This document shows positions 7,088 through 15,146 of a stretch of 15,871 nucleotides of DNA, in pieces. The DNA comes from JALRAP01 sp046302815 (lineage in GTDB: Bacteria > Bacteroidota > Bacteroidia > AKYH767-A > OLB10): assembly GCA_046302815.1 (NCBI GenBank), contig JBKCHO010000047.1, positions 1 through 15,871 on the forward strand. Reading direction: 5' to 3'. Position 1 is the first letter of the stretch. Each line of letters starts with the position of its first letter. Position numbers and translations under genes: made by a program. The notes below the pieces were generated by a model. That model saw nothing but the letters and a program-made list of their open reading frames with translations. It did not search any database and had not been told where the DNA came from.

Positions 7088-10000
7088 TCAGAAAAAGGCG
7101 CGGGCCTGCATGGTTCCAGTATGTACCGTTTTTATGCCTTCCGGTTTTCTGCCCTCGTAGTTGACGCTTAACTGTATTGTTTTCGAAAGGTTTCTTTGTA
7201 CGCCCACATTCCAAGTCAAATTGGTGCCAGGTCTCAACCCTTCCAACATTTCATAAGCGATAGGCGTGTTCTCGGGTGCATTGTAGGTGATTCCAATGAT
7301 GCTGAATCGGGCCGAATAAACCCCTTTGGTAACCGGAGCATATCTGAGCTCCGCCGTTCCCGTATTGAATCCCGATAGCTGTCCATCCACATTCTCTCGT
7401 TCCTGGTATTTGTAGGATAAGCTGATTCTGAAATCAACATTGGTTTGGATGGAAAATCGGGGTTCCGCAGATAGTGATGAGATACGGTAGTCCCTTGCCG
7501 GGAAAAATTCTGAAATGCTTGTTTTCAAGCCTTGCTCCGCCATCAACTGGAGCATGTACACCTTGGTGATATTCCACCTTGTGTTGATGGTGTTGTTTAA
7601 CAATCTTCTGGATTCGTATCCGCTGGTGAGAATGGATTTGTTGCGATTATCGGAGTGGGTGATATCGGCCCCGAAAACCGAGCCGCTGCGGTTGAAGTAC
7701 AAAGTGGATCGAAACGACCTACCGGTTGAGACGAGTACCGAATCGCTTATGCGGCCTTCGAAAGGATTGAGCGCTTTCCATACATCATCCTCCAGCAATT
7801 TGTTCTCGGCCTTGAACGATGTTTGATTTGCAAACCTGCTGATGAATGCGCCCTTGCCGGTTTTGTTTGCATACCAGGCTGCGGGGTTGATGGAAAGTGA
7901 TTGGCTGAATTGGTTGTTGCGGGTTCGCACATAAGTATTGGTGGGAAGAAAAATCTTCACATAGTTGGCTTGGTCGGTGAAAGCCGAAACTTCAAACTCA
8001 TCCAAATCCTTAACGCCATTACCGTTGTAATCGCCACCGTAAGCATACACCCCGGTGCCGGGAGCCACTTCCAAAAAGGCATATTCCTTTTTGAGTTCCT
8101 GACCGGATCCCGCCTCATAAAAAGCGTTCAATGCCACGGCACCATTGTAAAAAGAACCCGTGTATTCAATACGGTTGATAAAGGTTTCTTCTGGGGCTTG
8201 AGCCGACAAAAGCGTGTCGGAAATCATCAAATTGCGAAAGAGGGATGATATGACGAGGTTGCCACCCTCTTTACCCGTGAAGGAGGCGCTTGCTGTAACC
8301 TCATCCGCAATAGCGGCCTCACGCATGCTGTTTTCCTTTGCGGCACGGTCGTATCGACGCGAAACATCCATCTTATATTGGAATGAACCACTGTCGGGAG
8401 AGGTTGCAAACGCCTTGAATGTATCGAACGATCTGCTATCTGCTGTGAGTGTATCGCCACCGGGGGAATAACGGAGATTTTGCTCCTGTTCATAGCGAAA
8501 CCCTCCTCTCCATTTGCCGAAGGTGCGCGAAGCTTCAGAATTTGAACGGATGAACGAGGTTTCCTGAGCCCTGCTGTTGCTTAACAACCAGCTTGCGTCG
8601 GTGGAAAATGCATACTTGCCCTGCGTCAATCGAATGTCGAGCTGGTTCATATAGCCTGCATAATCTTCGGCTCCCTGAAAGGTTCTAAACTTATATCCCA
8701 GCGACTGCGACATTTTTACGAAACGAACACCCGCACTCAATGCCAACTCGTCTGACTGGACCGCATTGGTGTTCAAGTTCCAATCCCTGGTGAATTCCAC
8801 TCCCCTGTACTGCTCGAGTGGTTTGAATAAACTGTTCACATGCTCAAAGCGCAAATCGGTCAGTAGCCGCCAACCCGAAACCGTATCTACCGATAAGGGA
8901 AAATATTGTTCCATCCCTCCTGCTATGGCTAAGCCTGTATCATCCGACTTATCAAATTCAGAAAACAGGTTGATATCGTTTTTAGACATGGCTCCTTCTA
9001 AAAAAAACCGTCCTCTGGCTGTCTTGTAATCGGTGCCAAAAGTGAACAGCTGTTGCTTCTTTGGAGACACCAAAAGTCTCACAGGCTCATAAGACCCTTG
9101 CGGAATCCCATTGACTGGCTCTATCCAACGGAACACGCGTCCGTTTGCGCTGGAAAGCAATGGTTCATAATTTCCTTTGTTTTTGCCTACAATAGAAAAG
9201 CCAAGACGGTAAAGCGTCTTGGTGGAATCGGTCGAGTAGCGATAGAAGACATAGCCGGAAGAATCTATTTTTTCATACAAGACTTCGTTCGCACTAAATG
9301 CCACACTGTCGATGCTCGGATAAAAAGCATTGGCGATGCTGTCGCCCACTGAGGCAAGAATCGCTTTCTGCTGGTTGTCGAGGTCTTGAAGCAGCGGCTG
9401 GTTTTTGGAATCCTGCTCCGAAAAAACATTCGCCTTTACTTTCCACCTCGAATCCTCGTACTCCTGATTTATAAAAAACATGGTGCGGGCATAATTCTTG
9501 TCAGAGTATTGGAACTCGACCACAATCCGCTTGTCTTTGGTAATGGGCTGTCGTGGGGTGAAACGCACCTCAGCCGTATTGTAGTCGATCACATAGTCGT
9601 TCGATTCACCTCGTACGAGCAATTTCCCGTCGATAAACACTTTTTCCGATCCGGAAAGAATGATGATAAAAGGTTCTTCATCGGCACCTGTGAGCTTGTA
9701 AGGACCCAGGTTGCCCTCAATTCCATTGAATGCCTTACGAGCATATTTCCCTTTTGAGATGGCACCGCTAACCGTTGTTCGCATCACCGAGCCGTTATCG
9801 AATCCGGAAGGGTACTCGGTGGTGAAAATTCCACCTTGACCTTTTTTGAAGAGATTCATGAAATAGCTATCAGGCCTGCGTAGCTCGAAATCCCCTGCAA
9901 CCAATTTGCTCTTGTTCTTTGACAACTGTATGAAAACCTTGTCGAAATCTTGAATCTGTTGCGTATTGCCTTCCGGTTGAACCGGGATGTTGTTGTCCGT

Positions 10001-10558
10001 AATTGCGGCCAAAACTTCAATGTCGTCGCCCAACTTCCCCGACAATTGTAAATTGAATGCGGAGTTCACGACAGCATCTTGATTGTTACCAAAAGTGATT
10101 CCCCTGGTGATATTTCCCGATCGCTGCAAGCCCTCCATACGCAAAGGATCGGCATTGCCTTCAGGGCCGGGATATGTGAAAGGATTGTATTGGCCTTGGA
10201 ATGTTTCATCGATGATGCTTTTCACCCTGTTGGTCCAACGCTTGGTGAACAACAACGGGAATGTCCTGTAATCAGCCCGAAGCGAATCGGGTAAAATATT
10301 GGTGCCACCTCTTTTGAAAATGATGGTAGCAGAAGCCGGATCGAAAACAAAGGCGGAGGAATCCGCGAAAGCGGCTCCATCAAGCGTGAACAGCCTAAGC
10401 GTACCGGGAACAATGCTCAGCGTATCGATTTGGAGCGTATCAGACTTGGTAGAGATGGTTTTGATGCGATCCTGTGAGACCTGTGCACGAGCGTATCCAG
10501 CTCCCATCAAAAGCAGCATGGCAACAAGGGATATGGCTGGGAAGGTTCTCAATGGCAA
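7088..10558 (-). CDS. Large outer-membrane beta-barrel protein of unknown function
   Basis: This 1156-aa protein has a signal peptide (residues 1-25, cleavage at YARA-Q) and a soluble N-terminal part. Residues about 148-210 read NITRGITFGNNQDAVVNSAF, then ITDNNIPVQPEGNT and DKVFIQL. Residues about 285-360 contain KVFIDGKLLVRG and DYVIDYNTAEVRFTPRQPIT. Alternating beta strands then run to a C-terminal Phe, as in outer-membrane barrels. An EF-hand-like loop DYNGNGVKDLDE sits at 843-854. I recall similar large proteins in Bacteroidota but no established function; it is too short to be the T9SS translocon SprA. The start is taken as TTG at 10558: no in-frame ATG lies nearby upstream, and the first internal ATG (codon 14) would remove most of the signal peptide. 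It follows the 241-aa gene by 75 nt on the same strand. A hairpin ends 7 nt before the start. Confidence 0.82.
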   Translation of the reverse strand: MPLRTFPAISLVAMLLLMGAGYARAQVSQDRIKTISTKSDTLQIDTLSIVPGTLRLFTLDGAAFADSSAFVFDPASATIIFKRGGTNILPDSLRADYRTFPLLFTKRWTNRVKSIIDETFQGQYNPFTYPGPEGNADPLRMEGLQRSGNITRGITFGNNQDAVVNSAFNLQLSGKLGDDIEVLAAITDNNIPVQPEGNTQQIQDFDKVFIQLSKNKSKLVAGDFELRRPDSYFMNLFKKGQGGIFTTEYPSGFDNGSVMRTTVSGAISKGKYARKAFNGIEGNLGPYKLTGADEEPFIIILSGSEKVFIDGKLLVRGESNDYVIDYNTAEVRFTPRQPITKDKRIVVEFQYSDKNYARTMFFINQEYEDSRWKVKANVFSEQDSKNQPLLQDLDNQQKAILASVGDSIANAFYPSIDSVAFSANEVLYEKIDSSGYVFYRYSTDSTKTLYRLGFSIVGKNKGNYEPLLSSANGRVFRWIEPVNGIPQGSYEPVRLLVSPKKQQLFTFGTDYKTARGRFFLEGAMSKNDINLFSEFDKSDDTGLAIAGGMEQYFPLSVDTVSGWRLLTDLRFEHVNSLFKPLEQYRGVEFTRDWNLNTNAVQSDELALSAGVRFVKMSQSLGYKFRTFQGAEDYAGYMNQLDIRLTQGKYAFSTDASWLLSNSRAQETSFIRSNSEASRTFGKWRGGFRYEQEQNLRYSPGGDTLTADSRSFDTFKAFATSPDSGSFQYKMDVSRRYDRAAKENSMREAAIADEVTASASFTGKEGGNLVISSLFRNLMISDTLLSAQAPEETFINRIEYTGSFYNGAVALNAFYEAGSGQELKKEYAFLEVAPGTGVYAYGGDYNGNGVKDLDEFEVSAFTDQANYVKIFLPTNTYVRTRNNQFSQSLSINPAAWYANKTGKGAFISRFANQTSFKAENKLLEDDVWKALNPFEGRISDSVLVSTGRSFRSTLYFNRSGSVFGADITHSDNRNKSILTSGYESRRLLNNTINTRWNITKVYMLQLMAEQGLKTSISEFFPARDYRISSLSAEPRFSIQTNVDFRISLSYKYQERENVDGQLSGFNTGTAELRYAPVTKGVYSARFSIIGITYNAPENTPIAYEMLEGLRPGTNLTWNVGVQRNLSKTIQLSVNYEGRKPEGIKTVHTGTMQARAFF

Positions 10559-10565
10559 AGGGATG

Positions 10566-10587
10566 TTCCGGATTAAACAACCCGGAA
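10566..10587 (-). promoter_or_regulatory. Strong hairpin just before the TTG start of the outer-membrane gene
   Basis: On the minus strand TTCCGGGTT (10587-10579), loop GTTT, then AATCCGGAA (10574-10566) forms a 9-bp stem with one G-U pair. It lies in the 75-nt gap between the 241-aa gene and the barrel gene, ending 7 nt before the TTG. No T-run follows, so it is unlikely to be an intrinsic terminator. A translational control element or an mRNA-processing site are possible roles; both are inference. Confidence 0.55.
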
Positions 10588-10633
10588 GCCCATCCTGTTG
10601 TATGGCGTGTGAAAATAATGAAAAGCCGAATGG

Positions 10634-11359
10634 TTAGCAGGCTCCTCGACCTGCTGAAATGTATCGCACCAGCGTCCGCTTGGCCACAGGTAGCAGCGCT
10701 TCATCAACCGGTAGCTCCAATTCCGCCTCAACGGCATATATGGCAGGGTTTGGGAAATCGGCCCTTTGGCGGATCAAGTCCGATTTGATGTTTTCAAATG
10801 TTGACGCCGGAGAGGGTTGATAAGAGCAGAGGTAATGGGTGTGGACTCCGCGATACCGCTCCTGGGGTCCCTCAAACAATGTGATTTGATATTGGTATAC
10901 ATTGGTGCCCGAGACTGATGAGGGCCGTAGCAATAGATAGCCTTCTCCAGTTTGCAGCGGAACAATGCCCACAGGCGTCAGGTTCATTCGAGATTCAATG
11001 AACTCATAAATGGTTCGGCCTTCGCGGATGTATTTCTCGAACATTGGTATAGAATAGGCAACAATCTGCTCCACCTCCGACATCACCTCGTCATCGGCCA
11101 CCACTTGCTCATATACCAGCTTCATCGAAGTAAAATCGGCGCCCTTCAACTGCTCAGTAAAGGCTTCCGAAAGAAAGCGCTTGCTGTCGCGGATGGATAC
11201 CGCATTGCGGTAATGGTTGATTAAATCAGACAAACATGGGTATATTCTGGTTACCCTGAATTGCTCTTCCACTTGTTGGAGGTATCCCAGCAGCTGGTAC
11301 TTTTTGTATTCAAAATCAATGTGTTTCTCCGTAAACCAGTGTGTGCTTAAGTAGGCCAT
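10634..11359 (-). CDS. Conserved-looking hypothetical cytoplasmic protein
   Basis: This 241-aa protein has an ATG start (MAYLSTHWFTEK) and no signal peptide or membrane helix. The first half (to about residue 125) is predicted mostly helical, with charged segments such as YKKYQLLGYLQQVEEQF and FTEQLKGADF. The second half looks alpha/beta, with strand-like blocks GEGYLLLRPS, YQYQITLFEG and AIYAVEAELELP. I do not recognise the family. Its stop is 75 nt before the start of the 1156-aa outer-membrane gene on the same strand, so co-transcription is likely. The pairing suggests a cytoplasmic partner or a merely neighbouring gene; the sequence does not say which. It diverges from the OmpA-type lipoprotein gene across a 174-nt gap in which I found no convincing promoter box. 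Confidence 0.75.
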   Translation of the reverse strand: MAYLSTHWFTEKHIDFEYKKYQLLGYLQQVEEQFRVTRIYPCLSDLINHYRNAVSIRDSKRFLSEAFTEQLKGADFTSMKLVYEQVVADDEVMSEVEQIVAYSIPMFEKYIREGRTIYEFIESRMNLTPVGIVPLQTGEGYLLLRPSSVSGTNVYQYQITLFEGPQERYRGVHTHYLCSYQPSPASTFENIKSDLIRQRADFPNPAIYAVEAELELPVDEALLPVAKRTLVRYISAGRGAC

Positions 11360-11533
11360 GAGTTTGCAGTTTGACGAATATCAATGTACTTGGATACGAA
11401 AACGAGTGCAACCGGTTTCCTGAAAACGCCTTTCTTTTTACAAATAGTGTGTTGTTGAAAAGTAGAATGTTCCTTGACCTGCACAACCCATTGAATTATG
11501 GAACTTGGATACTTGTTAGAACCAAGGAAAAGC

Positions 11534-12514
11534 ATGAAATACCCAAAACCCCAGTTCGCCATTTTGGCAATAGCATTACTCTCTTCCTGCGTCCCTTCTA
11601 GGATGTTTGATGAAATGAAAACCAGCAAGCTTCGATGCGACGAGGAAAATACCAAGCTTAAAGCCGATATGCTGGCGGCAAACACACGCATAACGGAGTT
11701 GGAGACCTCCAACAAGGAGTTCGAACAGCAGAACAAATATCTGAAAAACGATACCACCTCGATGGGCGAAGGCACGCGAAGGTTGACCAAGCTCTACAAC
11801 GAACTCTCCGATTCTTACGACAAGCTTTCCAAAAACAACGAGAAAATGTTGGCGAGCGGACAAAGTGAGAACCGCAAACTCATCAGCCAGCTGAATGAAA
11901 CTCAAGAAGAGCTTCAGAAAAAAGAAGATGCCTTGGCTGCTCGCGAAAGAGAACTCAACGAAACAAGCGCTCAGCTGAAACTTCGCGAAGCAAGGGTGGC
12001 AGAACTGCAACAAATTTTAGATAGTAAAGACAGTGCCGTGAGGGCGCTAAAGGAAACCGTAAGCAAGGCTCTCCTCGGTTTTGAAGGCCAAGGGTTGACC
12101 GTCGAACAAAAGAACGGCAAAGTGTATGTGTCCCTCGAAGAGCGCTTATTGTTCGCATCCGGTTCAACCATTGTGGATCCTAAAGGCGAAGAGGCCTTGA
12201 AAGAATTAGGAAATGTATTAGCCAAGAACACCGAAATCAATGTGCTCATTGAAGGCCACACCGACAATGTGCCTATGAAAGGCTCGGCCATCAAAGACAA
12301 TTGGGATTTGAGTGTGTTGCGAGCCACCTCCGTGGTACGCATCTTGGAAAAAAACAAAGGCGTAGCACCCGTGCGATTGACTCCAGCAGGGCGTGGAGAA
12401 TACATGCCTCTCGACAATGGCAACTCGGCAGATGCCCGTAAAAAAAACAGGCGTATCGAGGTGATTCTTACTCCGAAGCTGGATGAGTTGTTCCAAGTAT
12501 TGGAGAGCAATTGA
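11534..12514 (+). CDS. OmpA-family lipoprotein with long coiled coil (peptidoglycan-binding)
   Basis: The ATG at 11534, preceded by AAGGAA (11524-11529), gives 326 aa with a lipoprotein signal ending in LLSSC (Cys19). A long coiled coil covers about residues 25-180. The OmpA C-terminal domain spans about 203-313. It shows EGHTDN (240-245) and an exact match to the peptidoglycan-binding signature N-x2-LS-x2-RA-x2-V-x3-L starting at Asn256, then GRGEYMP and ARKKNRRIEVIL. The domain holds the diaminopimelate residue of peptidoglycan non-covalently, so this protein probably ties the outer membrane to the cell wall, with the coil as spacer. An in-frame ATG at 11498 would add 12 residues before the signal peptide and spoil it. 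The DUF5916 gene follows 93 nt later on the same strand. Confidence 0.9.
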   Translation: MKYPKPQFAILAIALLSSCVPSRMFDEMKTSKLRCDEENTKLKADMLAANTRITELETSNKEFEQQNKYLKNDTTSMGEGTRRLTKLYNELSDSYDKLSKNNEKMLASGQSENRKLISQLNETQEELQKKEDALAARERELNETSAQLKLREARVAELQQILDSKDSAVRALKETVSKALLGFEGQGLTVEQKNGKVYVSLEERLLFASGSTIVDPKGEEALKELGNVLAKNTEINVLIEGHTDNVPMKGSAIKDNWDLSVLRATSVVRILEKNKGVAPVRLTPAGRGEYMPLDNGNSADARKKNRRIEVILTPKLDELFQVLESN

Positions 12515-12607
12515 TCGAAGACAACCATCTCGCTTGTATCACTAAACTTTGGAAGCTTACTGCCTGAGGTTTCTGCCAACCATTTTTTTCGTTCCGATTT
12601 TTAACAA

Positions 12608-15088
12608 ATGATTTCAATTCGACATATCGGTGTTGCCCTCTTTTTGGCGCTGCTTGACCCCTTTTCTATTTTCGCCCAGGGCACGAATACGCCTCTGGTA
12701 CCCTCGTATCAAGCGGTGAGAATCGGCAACAGCCCGAAAATAGATGGCAGAGTCGATGATTCGGTTTGGAAAGCCTTACCCGTTATTTCTGATTTGAAAC
12801 AGTTCGTCCCAGACCATGGTCAACCTGCAAGACAAACATCGGCGGTTCGAATCGCATACGACAACAAGGCGCTTTATGTAATGGCAGAGCTTTTTGATTC
12901 AACAGCAGACTCGATTTTGGCCGAATTCAGTCCTCGCGACTTTTTCAATGTGAATGCCGATTACTTCCGAATAGCTATAGATCCCTATGGCAAGCATCAA
13001 GACAGTTATGTTTTCGGAGTTACGGCTGCAGGCGTACAGTTCGATGAGAAGTATTACGATTACACTTTCGATGCCGTTTGGGAGAGTGCTGTTTCAAAGG
13101 ATGAAAAAGGATGGTATGTGGAGATGAAAATTCCATATAGCGCCTTTCGATTTCCTGCAAATGACATACAACAATGGGCTTTGCAAGTAAACCGCTCCAT
13201 TCGCAGATATCGTGAATTGGACATGTGGTCTGCAGTACCCCCGGATGCAAACAATCCGTTGGTATATTGGGGCCACCTGACCGGTTTGGAAAACATAGAT
13301 CCTCCTTTGCGTTTGTCGATGACTCCTTATGTATCGGCTTATGCCGAATCAGTTCCACTGGTGAGTGATGTTAATGGCAATATCGATTACCAGAAAGGTT
13401 TTCAATACAACGCTGGCGCGGATATCAAATACGGAATCGATGAGCGGTTTACCATCGATATGACTTTGCTGCCCGACTTCGGCCAAGTGCAATCCGACAA
13501 TAAAATAAAAAACCTGAGTTATCGCGAAGACACCTACGATGAAAACCGGCCCTTTTTCAAGGAGGGCGCCGACCTCTTCAGTAAAAACAACCAATTTTAT
13601 TCGCGGCGCATTGGAAAAACACCAAGTCGTTTTTTCGATGTGGAAAATGAATTGGCGGAGGGAGAAGAGCTGGTGGAGAATCCATCCGTAGTAAAACTGT
13701 TAAACGCCACCCGATTCTCGGGAAGAACCGGTGAGGGCTTGGGCATTGGTGTTTTCAATGCCGTTACCGACAACATGTACGCCACAGCGAAAGATGCCAA
13801 CGGTAACAAACGCAGGTTGCTAACCGAGCCCATGACCAACTACAACGCCGTTGTGCTCGATCAAGACCTGAAAAACAATTCGGAGGTATATCTCTACAAC
13901 ACCAATGTGCTTAGAGAGGGTTCTTTTTCAGATGCCAATGTTACAACAACAGGATTCACCTTGAGCAACCGCGAAAACACTTATTCTGTTGGCCTGAGTG
14001 GCGGACTCAGTTACCGCACACAACTGCCGAGTGAAGAAGGTGGAACCAAAGACGAAACGGGCTATGCCTACCGGTTGTTTACCGAATATGATTGGGGCAA
14101 GTTTGACATCGATTTTGAGCGATTGGTTTTCGATAATCGCTATCAAGCGGGAGACTTGGGATATCAAACCATCAACCAAACCTCCTCCAACGAATTCAGC
14201 TTGGAATACAAGATTGTTGAACCCGTAGGGAAAATCAGGAGCAGCTATAACGAAATCAGCTACAACCTATCCACGCAGTATGGTACAGGCAGAGTGGTTT
14301 CGAACTACATCGAGGCCGAATCGTTTACCACGCTGACAAGCTACCTCACATTTTTCGGAGGGTTTTCATTCACCCCCGGCGACTTCTACGATTACTTTGA
14401 ACCGCGCTTGCCTGGCCGATTCCAAAAAGGTATTCGCTATGCAACGGCTGATTTGGGCTTCAGCACCGACTACCGGAAAACCTTAGCAGTTGACCAGCGG
14501 ACTTATCTTTTTTCCAATACCGAAATCTATCAGGGTTGGGGCTACACCACCTCCACCACATTCCGTTTACGCCTTTCGCGAAGGTCTAATCTGAAGTTGA
14601 ACATCAAAGTGGATAACAACCCGAAAAATGTGGGATTCTCCGATGTGGACGATACAGGAGAAATCATTTACGGCCTTCGAAACCTCACCACCCAAGCCGT
14701 ACAGTTAACGGGATCTTACTCCTTTTCCAAGGATATGTTGCTTTCTGTAAACGCCAGACACTATCGGTCATATGCAAAACACAGTGGCTACCTGACCCTC
14801 TTGGATGACGGTTCGCTTGTAACTAATCCCGATTATCCGAAAAACAACAACTTCGACTACAATATTTTCAATGTCGATTTCGTTTTCTCGTGGATGTTTG
14901 CTCCAGGAAGCACCCTGTCGGTAGTTTACAAGAACATCATTGAAAACGAACTGAGCGGACTTACCGTGTTCAGGCCCTACGGCTCCAACCTACAACGGGT
15001 ATTGGAAGATCCTCAAACCAACAGCCTCTCCTTGAAAATGGTTTACTATCTCGACTACCAGATGCTTAAGCGTAAAAAAAGCGAGTGA
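12608..15088 (+). CDS. CBM9-like / DUF5916 outer-membrane protein
   Basis: This 826-aa protein has a signal peptide (residues 1-23, cleavage at IFA-Q). An N-terminal carbohydrate-binding family 9-like domain covers about 42-228 (KIDGRVDDSVWKAL, VRIAYDNKALYVMAELFDS, GWYVEMKIPYSAFRF). The rest, about 235-826, matches DUF5916: landmarks are LLPDFGQVQSD and ENRPFFKEGADLF, followed by many amphipathic strands typical of a beta barrel. The family is widespread in Bacteroidota and its function is not established. The CBM9-like domain suggests glycan or ligand contact, but similar domains often lack proven binding. The last residues (MLKRKKSE) are charged rather than ending in an aromatic residue as classical barrels do. 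The start at ATG 12608 leads straight into the signal peptide. It lies between the OmpA-type lipoprotein and the SIMPL gene on the same strand. Confidence 0.9.
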   Translation: MISIRHIGVALFLALLDPFSIFAQGTNTPLVPSYQAVRIGNSPKIDGRVDDSVWKALPVISDLKQFVPDHGQPARQTSAVRIAYDNKALYVMAELFDSTADSILAEFSPRDFFNVNADYFRIAIDPYGKHQDSYVFGVTAAGVQFDEKYYDYTFDAVWESAVSKDEKGWYVEMKIPYSAFRFPANDIQQWALQVNRSIRRYRELDMWSAVPPDANNPLVYWGHLTGLENIDPPLRLSMTPYVSAYAESVPLVSDVNGNIDYQKGFQYNAGADIKYGIDERFTIDMTLLPDFGQVQSDNKIKNLSYREDTYDENRPFFKEGADLFSKNNQFYSRRIGKTPSRFFDVENELAEGEELVENPSVVKLLNATRFSGRTGEGLGIGVFNAVTDNMYATAKDANGNKRRLLTEPMTNYNAVVLDQDLKNNSEVYLYNTNVLREGSFSDANVTTTGFTLSNRENTYSVGLSGGLSYRTQLPSEEGGTKDETGYAYRLFTEYDWGKFDIDFERLVFDNRYQAGDLGYQTINQTSSNEFSLEYKIVEPVGKIRSSYNEISYNLSTQYGTGRVVSNYIEAESFTTLTSYLTFFGGFSFTPGDFYDYFEPRLPGRFQKGIRYATADLGFSTDYRKTLAVDQRTYLFSNTEIYQGWGYTTSTTFRLRLSRRSNLKLNIKVDNNPKNVGFSDVDDTGEIIYGLRNLTTQAVQLTGSYSFSKDMLLSVNARHYRSYAKHSGYLTLLDDGSLVTNPDYPKNNNFDYNIFNVDFVFSWMFAPGSTLSVVYKNIIENELSGLTVFRPYGSNLQRVLEDPQTNSLSLKMVYYLDYQMLKRKKSE

Positions 15089-15146
15089 CGAATATCATAT
15101 CTCTTGACCTAATCTCCTGCTATTTTCATCACCAAAACACTTATTT

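Noticed and set aside
7088..10558. Identification of the 1156-aa barrel as the T9SS translocon SprA (Sov)
   Set aside because: SprA is roughly twice as long. Shared features are limited to general barrel character and large size.
11388..11512. Ten-base direct repeat ACTTGGATAC at 11388-11397 and 11503-11512
   Set aside because: Only two short copies at no meaningful spacing, with one near a start region by coincidence; not enough to call a regulatory site.
11498..11533. Upstream in-frame ATG for the OmpA-type lipoprotein
   Set aside because: It would put 12 extra residues ahead of the lipoprotein signal. The ATG at 11534 has an AAGGAA sequence just upstream and gives a proper lipobox.
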